In this document: in pieces, positions 1-6,251 of the stretch
Layout of the letters: the number at the start of each line of letters is the position of its first letter
Numbering within the stretch: position 1 is the stretch's first letter
NCBI GenBank assembly: GCA_016302195.1
Contig: JAEDOA010000043.1
Span: 1-11,226, forward strand
Reading direction: 5' to 3'
Length of the DNA stretch: 11,226 nt
DNA from: Erysipelotrichaceae bacterium
Lineage (GTDB): Bacteria > Bacillota_I > Bacilli_A > Erysipelotrichales > Erysipelotrichaceae
The notes under the pieces: model-generated
Seen by the model: only the letters and a program-made list of their open reading frames with translations
Told to the model about the DNA's origin: nothing
Database searches by the model: none
Position numbers and translations under genes: made by a program

Positions 1-31
1 CGAATATAGCAAGTTGCCGGTTCTTTTTTTT
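1..31 (+). terminator. 3' half of a rho-independent terminator cut by the window edge
   Basis: GCCGGTTCT at 16-24 runs straight into eight T residues (24-31), the usual look of a terminator 3' arm plus U-tract. The matching 5' arm (AGAACCGGC) would have to end at base 1, a C, so it would lie just outside the window with the loop at about 2-15. The 5' arm is inferred, not seen. It would end whatever gene lies to the left. Nothing between 32 and 116 looks coding. Confidence 0.45.
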
Positions 32-116
32 GTCGTTTTTAATGTTTATTATCTATATATTTCACGATGTTGCTCAATAGGAAAATAATCATAAATACTA
101 CTAAACCATTATATTG

Positions 117-160
117 AAAAAAAGCGCTAGTATAAGCATATGACTTAAATTAGCGCTTTT
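117..160 (-). terminator. Rho-independent terminator of tRNA-Arg
   Basis: Read on the minus strand, AAAAGCGCTA (160-151) pairs perfectly with TAGCGCTTTT (129-120) and is followed by more T residues to 117. The loop is about 21 nt. It lies 9 bases after the CCA end of the minus-strand tRNA-Arg, so it is the natural end of that transcript. Confidence 0.75.
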
Positions 161-169
161 GAATAGATG

Positions 170-246
170 TGGTGCGCCCGACAGGAATCAAACCCGCATC
201 TTCTCGAATCGGAATCGAGCACTTTATTCAGTTAAGCTACGGACGC
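170..246 (-). tRNA. tRNA-Arg, anticodon CCG (reads CGG), CCA end encoded
   Basis: On the minus strand the 77-nt sequence folds as a cloverleaf. The acceptor arm is GCGTCCG with CGGGCGC (one T-G pair) and the D stem is GCTT with AAGT. The anticodon stem is CTCGA with TCGAG around the loop TTCCGAT, so the anticodon is CCG. The T stem is GCGGG with CCTGT, the discriminator is A and CCA is encoded. A20, an arginine identity base, is present. The D loop has G18 followed by A instead of G19, and the T loop is TTTGATT, so base 56 is T instead of C. The two changes restore a pair (A19-U56). Several stems carry G-U pairs. CGG codons should be scarce in such an AT-rich genome, though veg next door has one at 505-507. 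The gene has its own -10 box and terminator. Confidence 0.93.
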
Positions 247-254
247 GTATCTTT

Positions 255-260
255 ATTATA
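255..260 (-). promoter_or_regulatory. -10 box of the tRNA-Arg promoter
   Basis: The minus strand reads TATAAT (plus-strand ATTATA), a perfect -10 box. The start point would fall at about 248, two bases before the mature 5' end of tRNA-Arg. I see no good -35 at 16-18 bp spacing, so only the -10 is called. Confidence 0.5.
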
Positions 261-306
261 TACCAATTTAAGATAAAATGTTATTTTTGTGAAATTATGT
301 GATTTA

Positions 307-367
307 TTGAAATAGAGCTTGTTAATATGTTAAAATTTTAACAGGTTAAGTTTTTTGATAATATAAG
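307..367 (+). promoter_or_regulatory. Promoter region of veg with a 16-nt palindrome
   Basis: Two overlapping promoter readings fit. One is TTGAAA (307-312), 18 bp, TAAAAT (331-336). The other is TTAACA (338-343), 18 bp, TATAAG (362-367). The perfect palindrome TGTTAAAATTTTAACA at 328-343 covers the -10 of the first and the -35 of the second, a position expected of a repressor operator. The box assignments are by eye; a regulator is inferred. Confidence 0.5.
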
Positions 368-370
368 GAA

Positions 371-396
371 AAGCTATCTTAGCTTAGGTATATATT
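371..396 (+). promoter_or_regulatory. Hairpin and ribosome binding site before veg
   Basis: AAGCTA (371-376) and TAGCTT (380-385) form a perfect 6-bp stem with a 3-base loop. It directly abuts the weak Shine-Dalgarno AGGT (386-389), which stands 7 bases before the GTG start. The hairpin could affect ribosome access, but this is only inferred from position. Confidence 0.4.
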
Positions 397-660
397 GTGG
401 CAAATAAGAAAAAAGAACTAAGACTATCTCAAAATATAGAAGTAGTTCGTAATCAGTTTAGAGAATTATTAAATTCTTCTGTAATAGTGGAAGATCGTTT
501 TAGTCGGTCTAGTAGAACAATCAAAGGTGAGCTAATCGCAGTATACGACAACATTATCGTTGTAAAAATGGACGATGATAGCTTGTATGTAAATAAGACA
601 TATTCTTATTCAGATATTATTTCAGGAAAAATTAAGATAAGTAAAGAGGTTGAAAAATAA
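397..660 (+). CDS. veg: Veg family protein
   Basis: An 87-residue protein with a GTG start. The core from about residue 24 to 82 matches the Veg family (Bacillus subtilis Veg, 86 aa): a 'GRRKTIERSGIL'-like stretch appears here as SSRTIKGELIAVYD, followed by VVKMDDDSLYVNKTYSYSDI, which parallels VVQLDQDENSFERVSYSYAD. The family is small, basic and probably a beta-barrel. In B. subtilis Veg is highly expressed and has been linked to biofilm matrix gene expression; its molecular role is not settled. The N-terminal 20 residues (lysine-rich) are unlike B. subtilis Veg. The gene ends 28 bases before tRNA-Leu with no terminator between them, so the two are likely co-transcribed. It contains one CGG codon (505-507), the codon read by the divergent tRNA-Arg. 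Family assignment is by recalled sequence pattern. Confidence 0.85.
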   Translation: MANKKKELRLSQNIEVVRNQFRELLNSSVIVEDRFSRSSRTIKGELIAVYDNIIVVKMDDDSLYVNKTYSYSDIISGKIKISKEVEK

Positions 661-688
661 TTTCTTATCGTATTATAATATTGAAGAT

Positions 689-771
689 GCACCGGTGGCG
701 GAATGGTAGACGCGTACGTCTCAGAAGCGTATGAATTATTCGTGTGAGTTCAAGTCTCATTCGGTGCACCA
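689..771 (+). tRNA. tRNA-Leu, anticodon CAG (reads CUG), CCA end encoded
   Basis: A class II tRNA with a long variable arm. The acceptor is GCACCGG with TCGGTGC (one G-T pair) and the D stem is GCG with CGC around a loop carrying the normal GG. The anticodon stem is TACGT with GCGTA around CTCAGAA. The variable stem is TGAA with TTCG, and the T stem is GTGAG with CTCAT around TTCAAGT. Discriminator A is followed by encoded CCA. The long variable arm, anticodon and A73 all fit leucine. It follows veg by 28 bases and is probably processed from the veg transcript. Confidence 0.95.
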
Positions 772-784
772 TTTTAATTTAATA

Positions 785-803
785 TGTGCTTTAGGCACTT
801 TTT
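785..803 (+). terminator. Terminator after tRNA-Leu
   Basis: GTGCT (786-790) and GGCAC (794-798) form a short stem with loop TTA, followed by five T residues (799-803). The stem is short, so the terminator is probably modest in strength. It would end the veg and tRNA-Leu transcript. Confidence 0.6.
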
Positions 804-898
804 GTTTGATTTATTATTGCTTATCAGTATCAAATAGACAGGTAAATAAATCGAATAAGATTTGTTATAAGGATTAGTCATATTTTGAGAGGGGATTT

Positions 899-1453
899 AT
901 GTCAACAATAGAGTTATTTATTATTGCGGTTGGTTTATCTATGGATGCCTTTAGTGTATCAGTTTGTAAAGGCTTATCTGTCAGCAAGGTAAAATTGAAA
1001 CATGTAGCATTATGTGGGCTTTTCTTCGGCTTCTTTCAAGGAGCAATGCCAATGTTGGGTTATTATTTAGGCATAACCTTTTCAAGCTATGTTGAAGCAA
1101 TAGACCACTGGATTGCCTTTATTCTACTCGGTTATATTGGTATTAATATGTATAAAGAAGCAAAAGAAGATAGCTGTGATTTCAATCCCGATTTCTCTTT
1201 GAAAACGATGTTATTGTTGGCAATTGCGACCAGTATAGACGCTTTGACAATAGGTGTATCCTTTGCCTTTTTGAAAGTTAAGGTATTATATAGCTGTATT
1301 ATCATTACTTTAACAACTTTTGTTTTTTCGGCAGTTGGTGTATTGATTGGTCATATGGTTGGATGCCGTTTTAGCGCAAAAGCGCAAAAGTTTGGCGGAG
1401 TAATTCTTGTATTGCTGGGTGTAAAGATTTTAATTGAGCATTTATTCTTCTAG
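899..1453 (+). CDS. mntP: Manganese efflux pump MntP
   Basis: A 184-residue integral membrane protein made of two similar halves, as in the MntP (formerly YebN, DUF204) family, which exports Mn(II) and protects against manganese overload. Six membrane segments are visible. The duplicated metal-binding motifs are GLSMDAFSVSV in segment 1 (Asp16) and ATSIDALTIGVSF in the second half (Asp114); acidic residues at these places are needed for export in Escherichia coli MntP. FFGFFQGAMPMLGYYLG (about 42-58) and the C-terminal GGVILVLLGVKILIEH are also typical. Length equals the family norm. The ATG has a good GAGAGGGG ribosome binding site at 887-894. It is a single-gene unit with its own terminator. 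I see no yybP-ykoY manganese riboswitch in the short leader and no convincing promoter. Confidence 0.95.
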   Translation: MSTIELFIIAVGLSMDAFSVSVCKGLSVSKVKLKHVALCGLFFGFFQGAMPMLGYYLGITFSSYVEAIDHWIAFILLGYIGINMYKEAKEDSCDFNPDFSLKTMLLLAIATSIDALTIGVSFAFLKVKVLYSCIIITLTTFVFSAVGVLIGHMVGCRFSAKAQKFGGVILVLLGVKILIEHLFF

Positions 1454-1474
1454 TGGATATATTCCACTTTTTTT
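1452..1474 (+). terminator. mntP terminator overlapping the stop codon
   Basis: AGTGGA (1452-1457) and TCCACT (1463-1468) form a perfect 6-bp stem with loop TATAT, followed by seven T residues (1468-1474). The 5' arm begins inside the TAG stop codon of mntP, so a ribosome finishing mntP would cover the hairpin. Confidence 0.85.
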
Positions 1475-1498
1475 AAAAAAAATAGGCATTGCCTATTT
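1475..1498 (-). terminator. Terminator of the ABC exporter operon
   Basis: On the minus strand AAATAGGC (1498-1491) pairs with GCCTATTT (1487-1480) around a 3-base loop, and T residues continue to 1475. The 5' arm overlaps the stop codon of the ABC gene. It directly abuts the mntP terminator, so the two convergent transcripts end back to back. Confidence 0.85.
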
Positions 1499-3203
1499 AG
1501 TTTTGAAATTGAGAATTATATAAATTGTAATAGAAGCCTTTTTTGTTTAGTAGCTGTTGATGATTACCTTTTTCAATGATATTTCCATCTTTCATAACCA
1601 GTATACAGTCAGAGTTGACTATGGTAGATAAACGATGGGCGACAATAAAGGCGGTTTTACCTTTCATTAATTCATCAAAGGCTTGTTGAACCTTTAGCTC
1701 TGTTCTAGTATCTATTGAGCTGGTAGCTTCATCAAGAATTAAGACATCTGGGTTTTGAATCATTGTTCTAGCAATACATAATAATTGCTTCTGTCCCTGA
1801 CTAATTGAGTCATCGTTTTCATTAATAATGGTTTGATATTGTTGAGGTAGTCTTTCGATGAAAGAGTCTATATGACATTTTTTGCAGGCTTCTATCATCT
1901 GTTGATCTGAGCATTCTTTGCCCATTTGTAGATTTTCTTTGATACTTGCCTGTTTTAGCCAACTATCTTGTAATACCATAGAGAAGTTTTCTCTTAAGTT
2001 GGCTCTTGATATATCATTTATCGAGATACCATTAAATAGGATATCCCCTTTGTCAATATCATAAAAATGCATTAGAAGATTAATTAGTGTAGTTTTACCA
2101 CAGCCTGTAGGGCCTACAATAGCGATTTTTTCGCCTTTATTGACTTTAAAGGATAAATCCTCGATTAAAGGTATATTCTTGTTATAACTGAAATATACGC
2201 CTTTAAACTCGATGGTTTCTATTGGAGGGCGTAGAGTTTTCTTTACATCTTCGACAATTTCATCCTGGTCAATTAATTCAAAAATTCTATTGGCGCAAGC
2301 TAGAGCATTTTGTAATTCAACAATAACTGAACTAAGTTCATTAAATGGCTTTGAAAATTGGGAAGCATATGATAAGAGAGTAGATAAATTACCAATAGTA
2401 ATAGATGAACTAATAACCTGTAGTGATCCCAAAACGGCTATTACAGCATATGTTAGGGCGTTAATTAGTCTAGTTGAAGGATTGGTTAATGATGAAAAGA
2501 AGATGGCTTTTTTACTTGTTTGTGCTAGTGAGTTTGAAATAATATCAAAATCATTCTGTGATTGCTTATGGCGATTAAAACTGATTATCAGTTTTTGATT
2601 ATTGACTATTTCATCTATATAACTGGATAATTTTCCTTTTTGCCCAGCCTGAAGGGCAAAATACTTATGACTTCGATTAGCGATGAAACGAGTAATAAAT
2701 AATGATAACGGAGTTAAGAAAAGAACTATAAAGGCAACCTGGTAATTTAGATAAAACATATAACAGATAGATATAACAATTGTTAATACACTGGTAAAGA
2801 AATTGGTAAGTCCTAATATTAATCCATCTGATAAGGTATCTACATCATTGATAATTCGTGAGGTTATATCTCCTGATAAGTGATTATCGATATAACTGAT
2901 TGGCAAATGCAAAAGCTTTCTAAAACCATCTAATCTGATTGTCTTACAACAGTTAAAGCCAATTCTATTGTTTAAGTATGATAGAAGATATTGGCTTATA
3001 AAAGTGATAAAGATAGTTAAAACCATCTTAATGATAAGCGATAATAGGCGTTGAAAATCAACATTATAACTGATTAAGGTATCTATTATTTTGCCCACTA
3101 GTATTGGTAGGTAAAGGCTCGATAGTACTACTATGGTAGCCAATAATAGAGTAATGAGAATTTGAAGAAAATATTTTTTTAGATATTTGAATAATCTACT
3201 CAT
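1497..3203 (-). CDS. Heterodimeric ABC exporter subunit, catalytic Glu/His half
   Basis: A 568-residue half-transporter: a six-helix type IV ABC exporter domain (about 1-300), then a nucleotide-binding domain (about 330-568). Visible motifs are Walker A GPTGCGKT at 364-371, Q-loop Gln412, Walker B VLILDE at 487-492 with catalytic Glu492, D-loop SSID, and switch His523 in VAHRLST. The signature motif is ISQGQ (467-471) rather than LSGGQ. Such a changed signature is typical of one partner of asymmetric exporters (BmrCD, LmrCD, TM287/288 type) and would face the weakened ATP site of the partner. The ATG overlaps the stop of the upstream partner gene by 8 bp, with an AAGGAGAA ribosome binding site inside that gene. 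It likely exports drugs, lipids or peptides; the substrate cannot be read from sequence. Confidence 0.93.
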   Translation of the reverse strand: MSRLFKYLKKYFLQILITLLLATIVVLSSLYLPILVGKIIDTLISYNVDFQRLLSLIIKMVLTIFITFISQYLLSYLNNRIGFNCCKTIRLDGFRKLLHLPISYIDNHLSGDITSRIINDVDTLSDGLILGLTNFFTSVLTIVISICYMFYLNYQVAFIVLFLTPLSLFITRFIANRSHKYFALQAGQKGKLSSYIDEIVNNQKLIISFNRHKQSQNDFDIISNSLAQTSKKAIFFSSLTNPSTRLINALTYAVIAVLGSLQVISSSITIGNLSTLLSYASQFSKPFNELSSVIVELQNALACANRIFELIDQDEIVEDVKKTLRPPIETIEFKGVYFSYNKNIPLIEDLSFKVNKGEKIAIVGPTGCGKTTLINLLMHFYDIDKGDILFNGISINDISRANLRENFSMVLQDSWLKQASIKENLQMGKECSDQQMIEACKKCHIDSFIERLPQQYQTIINENDDSISQGQKQLLCIARTMIQNPDVLILDEATSSIDTRTELKVQQAFDELMKGKTAFIVAHRLSTIVNSDCILVMKDGNIIEKGNHQQLLNKKGFYYNLYNSQFQN

Positions 3204-4914
3204 AGTGATTCTCCTTTTTGTTTTGAGAATTGTATATTTCTTGATATAGAGAGCAGCTCGCTAGTAAATTATGATGATTAGAATTTCCTATTAAATGGCC
3301 ATTATCAATTAAAAGTATATTATCTGCAAAACTGATGGAAGATATTCTCTGGGAGATAATGATAATGGTTTTCTCAGGTTTAAGTGCTAGTAATGTTTCT
3401 CTTATTTTCTTTTCAGTAGCATAATCTAAGGCACTTGTAGAATCATCTAAAATCAAAATAGAACTATCCTTAATCAAGGCTCTTGCGATTGATAATCTTT
3501 GTTTCTGCCCTCCTGAAAAATTATTGCCAAATTGAGATACCTCTTTATCTAAATCATTTGTTGATTTGATAAAATCGCATTGACTCTGGTGTAATACCTC
3601 CATCATTTTTTCTTCTGTTGCATTTTCATTGGCAAATTTCAAATTGGAGCGAATTGTTCCACTTAATAGAATGGATTTTTGCGGAACTAAAGCAATTTGT
3701 TGATTTAACTGTATATCATCAATATCTTTTATATTGATATTATTTATAAGGATAGTACCATTTGTTGGACTATAGAATTTATTCAATAAATTAATAATAG
3801 TTGATTTACCACTACCGGTAGCACCAATGATTCCAGTAATAGTACCTTTTTTTATTGAGAATGATATATTACTGATACTGTCTTTGTTACTATCGGGAAA
3901 GTGAAAACAGACATTATCAAATTTAATTATTTCATCATCATTGAGTTGTCCGATTGGAGATGTTCCACATTGCTTGGCTGGAATTTCCAAAACACTATCA
4001 ACTCTTTTCAAGCAGGCAATTGCTTTGTTAATCTGTATTATCAAATTTGCTAGTTTGATTAGCTCAACCAGGATTTGAGACATGTAGTTATATAAAGCTA
4101 AGGTTTGTCCACTTGTTAGATTGCCGATATTTACTTCAATACCGCTTTGGAATAATACCAATACTATTGCCATGTTAATTAGTAAATAGGTAATAGGATT
4201 AAGCAAGATTGTGATTCTTGTTGACTTTAACTGAGTGTTATATAAATCGTCATTTTTTTGGGCAAATGATTGTAGTTGGTCGTCTTGTTTGTTAAAACCG
4301 CTGATAGCTCTAATTCCAACAATGGTTTCTTTACTTGTTTTAGCTAGGTCATCCTGTTTATTTTGAACTTTTGTAAACAAAGGAATGCTTATAAGCATAA
4401 TTGTAAAAACAATTACAAGCAAAATTATGATTGTCAGCAAAAAAGTCAAAGATAATTTAAATGAAATTCTTGCCGCCATGAAAAAGGCACCAAAGACAAT
4501 AATTGGAGATCTCAACAATAATCTTAAAGCCAAGTTGAGCCCATTTTGAATCTGGTTGATGTCATTTGTCAACCTGACTATAAGCGATGAAGGCGATAAT
4601 CTTTGATAATCAGCCATTGATAATGATTGGATATTCTTAAAAAGCGCTATTCTTAAGTCATTACAGTAATCTACTGCTACTTTTGAAGCAAAATATTGTG
4701 CTATTGTAGTGCAGCAAAAGCCAAGTAGCGCAAATATCAAAAGCAATAAGCCTTTTTTTTCAATAAAAAGAATATCGTTATTACAAATTCCAATATCAAC
4801 AATATCAGCAATTACAAGTGGTACAAGTAACTCGAAAACTACCTCTAGAAATTTGAATAATGGAGATAAAAGTGATATAAATAAATATTTTTTGAAGTAC
4901 TTTACAGCTTTCAT
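3196..4914 (-). CDS. Heterodimeric ABC exporter subunit, degenerate-site half
   Basis: A 572-residue half-transporter with an N-terminal six-helix exporter domain (about 1-300) and a nucleotide-binding domain. Motifs are Walker A GATGSGKS at 364-371, Q-loop Gln412, and an intact signature FSGGQ at 466-470. Walker B ends ILILDD (486-491), with Asp491 where the catalytic Glu belongs, and Gln522 replaces the switch His in SQRISS. These two changes mark the non-hydrolysing site of asymmetric exporters, and its partner carries the intact residues. I chose the ATG at 4914 because AGAGAGG stands 4 bases before it and MKAVKYFKKYLFISLL begins like other half-transporters. The frame stays open 69 codons further up, but that part would run into coaX and lacks family character. 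It is first in a two-gene operon, divergent from coaX. Confidence 0.93.
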   Translation of the reverse strand: MKAVKYFKKYLFISLLSPLFKFLEVVFELLVPLVIADIVDIGICNNDILFIEKKGLLLLIFALLGFCCTTIAQYFASKVAVDYCNDLRIALFKNIQSLSMADYQRLSPSSLIVRLTNDINQIQNGLNLALRLLLRSPIIVFGAFFMAARISFKLSLTFLLTIIILLVIVFTIMLISIPLFTKVQNKQDDLAKTSKETIVGIRAISGFNKQDDQLQSFAQKNDDLYNTQLKSTRITILLNPITYLLINMAIVLVLFQSGIEVNIGNLTSGQTLALYNYMSQILVELIKLANLIIQINKAIACLKRVDSVLEIPAKQCGTSPIGQLNDDEIIKFDNVCFHFPDSNKDSISNISFSIKKGTITGIIGATGSGKSTIINLLNKFYSPTNGTILINNINIKDIDDIQLNQQIALVPQKSILLSGTIRSNLKFANENATEEKMMEVLHQSQCDFIKSTNDLDKEVSQFGNNFSGGQKQRLSIARALIKDSSILILDDSTSALDYATEKKIRETLLALKPEKTIIIISQRISSISFADNILLIDNGHLIGNSNHHNLLASCSLYQEIYNSQNKKENHYE

Positions 4915-4930
4915 AATACCTCTCTTCTCT

Positions 4931-4977
4931 AAAATGTTATTTTGACACATAAAGCAGTAAAGTGCAATCAACATTTT
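4931..4977. repeat. Inverted repeat in the ABC/coaX divergent promoter region
   Basis: AAAATGTT (4931-4938) and AACATTTT (4970-4977) are perfect inverted copies, extending to about 10 of 12 matching bases, with centres roughly 39 bp apart. They lie in the 103-bp gap between the divergent start codons. A regulator site is possible; the AT-rich sequence makes a chance match also possible. Confidence 0.3.
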
Positions 4978-4984
4978 GTTAGTG

Positions 4985-5011
4985 TATAATAAATAGGTAA
5001 TAGCAAGGAGG
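4985..5011 (+). promoter_or_regulatory. -10 box and ribosome binding site of coaX
   Basis: A perfect TATAAT stands at 4985-4990, and a near-perfect AAGGAGG at 5005-5011, 6 bases before the ATG. No good -35 is seen at the right distance (TGCAAT at 4963-4968 is weak), which may point to an activator. The TTGACA at 4942-4947 is too far away to pair with this -10. Confidence 0.55.
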
Positions 5012-5017
5012 AACTTT

Positions 5018-5791
5018 ATGTTATTAACAATTGATGTTGGAAATACAAATATATCCTGTGGCATCTTTAAAGATGAAAACCTGATAGCAAAATTTAGGTT
5101 TATTACAAAGAATAATCGCACTCCAGATGAATTAGCTTTACAGATTCATTCTATTTTTGAAGTTAAGCATTTGAAGGAAGATGATATAGATGGGGTTGTT
5201 ATCTCTTCTGTAGTTCCAAACATAAATAATGATTTAATATATGCGATTAAACAGTTATTCGACATTGAACCGCTTTTTATTGCGGCTGGTATTAAAACCG
5301 GCATTAAAATTAATGTTGATGATCCAAAAAGCGTTGGAGCAGATTTGATTGTGGATGCTGTTGGTGCTTACAACAGATATAATAGCGCAACACTAGTAAT
5401 AGATTTTGGCACAGCAACAAAGTTTATTTATATTAATGATGACGCAGTATTTCAATATGGTGTAATTTCTCCAGGATTAGAAATATACGCTAATAGTTTG
5501 TGGCAAAAGACAGCTCAGCTTCCAGCAGTACAGTTAACTAAACCAAAGTCAATATTAGGAAAAAATACAGTTCACTGCATGCAGGCCGGTATTGTTTATG
5601 GATATATAGGTTTGACTGAGGGAATTATTAATCAAATAAAAAAGGAAATCGGAAAAGAATTCAATATACTGGCAACTGGCGGATTAGGGCGTTATATCTA
5701 TAATGAAACAGACTTAATAAAAGAATATGACCCTGATTTGGCATATTATGGCATGAAGTATTTATATGAAAAAAATAGATCAGTAAAATAA
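5018..5791 (+). CDS. coaX: Type III pantothenate kinase
   Basis: A 257-residue cytosolic enzyme that phosphorylates pantothenate with ATP, the first step of coenzyme A synthesis. It is an ASKHA-fold kinase. Visible motifs are N-terminal LLTIDVGNTN with Asp6, SVGADL (105-110) with the presumed catalytic Asp109, DFGTAT (129-134), VISPGLEIYANSLW, AQLPAVQL, and LGKNTVHCMQAGIVYGYIG, ending with LATGGLG. Length equals the family norm. Two positions differ from the usual pattern: GADR is GADL here (Leu110), and DFGTATT is DFGTATK (Lys135). The family tolerates variation, so activity is likely but not certain. A strong ribosome binding site supports the ATG. rpiB follows after 15 bases, suggesting an operon; the functional link is not obvious. 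Confidence 0.93.
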   Translation: MLLTIDVGNTNISCGIFKDENLIAKFRFITKNNRTPDELALQIHSIFEVKHLKEDDIDGVVISSVVPNINNDLIYAIKQLFDIEPLFIAAGIKTGIKINVDDPKSVGADLIVDAVGAYNRYNSATLVIDFGTATKFIYINDDAVFQYGVISPGLEIYANSLWQKTAQLPAVQLTKPKSILGKNTVHCMQAGIVYGYIGLTEGIINQIKKEIGKEFNILATGGLGRYIYNETDLIKEYDPDLAYYGMKYLYEKNRSVK

Positions 5792-5806
5792 GAAAAGAGG
5801 TATATT

Positions 5807-6250
5807 ATGAAAATAGGTATTAGCAATGATCATTCCGCTGTAGAATTAAAAATGGCAATTATGGATTATTTGTCAAAAAAAGGCTATCAGATGGTAAATT
5901 ATGGAACTGATAGCACAGAAAGTTATGATTATCCAATAGCTGGAAAAAGACTAGCGGAAGCTGTTAGAGATAAAGAGGTTGATTGTGGTATTGCGATTTG
6001 CGGTACTGGTATCGGTATTTCGCTTGCTTGTAATAAAGTAAAGACAATAAGAGCTGCTTGTGTAAGTGAACCTGTTAGTGCAAGATTAACAAAGGAACAT
6101 AACAATGCCAATATTATTTGTTTCGGAGCTAGAATTGTTGGTGTTGAAATGGCAAAGGCAATTGTTGATAGCTGGCTTGAAACTGAATATTCTAACGAAG
6201 AAAGACATCAAAGAAGAATTGATATGATTTCAGAAATTGAAAATCAGTAG
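5807..6250 (+). CDS. rpiB: Ribose-5-phosphate isomerase B
   Basis: A 147-residue cytosolic enzyme of the RpiB/LacAB family that interconverts ribose 5-phosphate and ribulose 5-phosphate in the pentose phosphate pathway. Motifs are KIGISNDHSAVELK with Asp8 and His9, YPIAG, AICGTGIGISLACNK with the presumed catalytic Cys65, and KEHNNANIICFGARIV with His98 for ring opening. Length is typical (about 145-150). The related LacA/LacB subunits of galactose-6-phosphate isomerase are similar, but they occur as pairs with lactose genes, which are absent here; the intact CGTGIG and HN-AN motifs favour RpiB. AAAGAGG stands before the ATG. It is second in the coaX operon and is followed by a bidirectional terminator. 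Confidence 0.92.
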   Translation: MKIGISNDHSAVELKMAIMDYLSKKGYQMVNYGTDSTESYDYPIAGKRLAEAVRDKEVDCGIAICGTGIGISLACNKVKTIRAACVSEPVSARLTKEHNNANIICFGARIVGVEMAKAIVDSWLETEYSNEERHQRRIDMISEIENQ

Positions 6251-6251
6251 A

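Noticed and set aside
42..80. 12-codon open frame near the left edge
   Set aside because: No ribosome binding site, follows a terminator T-run, and composition is like the surrounding intergenic DNA.
117..160. Inverted repeat as a possible insertion-sequence end
   Set aside because: The arm pair followed by a T-run, just after the tRNA-Arg CCA end, is fully explained as a terminator.
804..898. yybP-ykoY manganese riboswitch before mntP
   Set aside because: The leader is too short and lacks the conserved loop sequences of that family.
2212..2598. Plus-strand open frame of 128 codons inside the ABC exporter gene
   Set aside because: It is antisense to a clear ABC gene, has no ribosome binding site or recognisable domain, and is explained by the codon structure of the gene on the other strand. 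The same holds for shorter open frames at 4709-4945, 5929-6111, 7360-7617, 9013-9264 and 10589-10810.
4915..5121. 69-codon N-terminal extension of the upstream ABC subunit, open to 5121
   Set aside because: It would overlap the start of coaX and cover its promoter, has no family similarity, and the ATG at 4914 has a good ribosome binding site and a normal half-transporter N-terminus.
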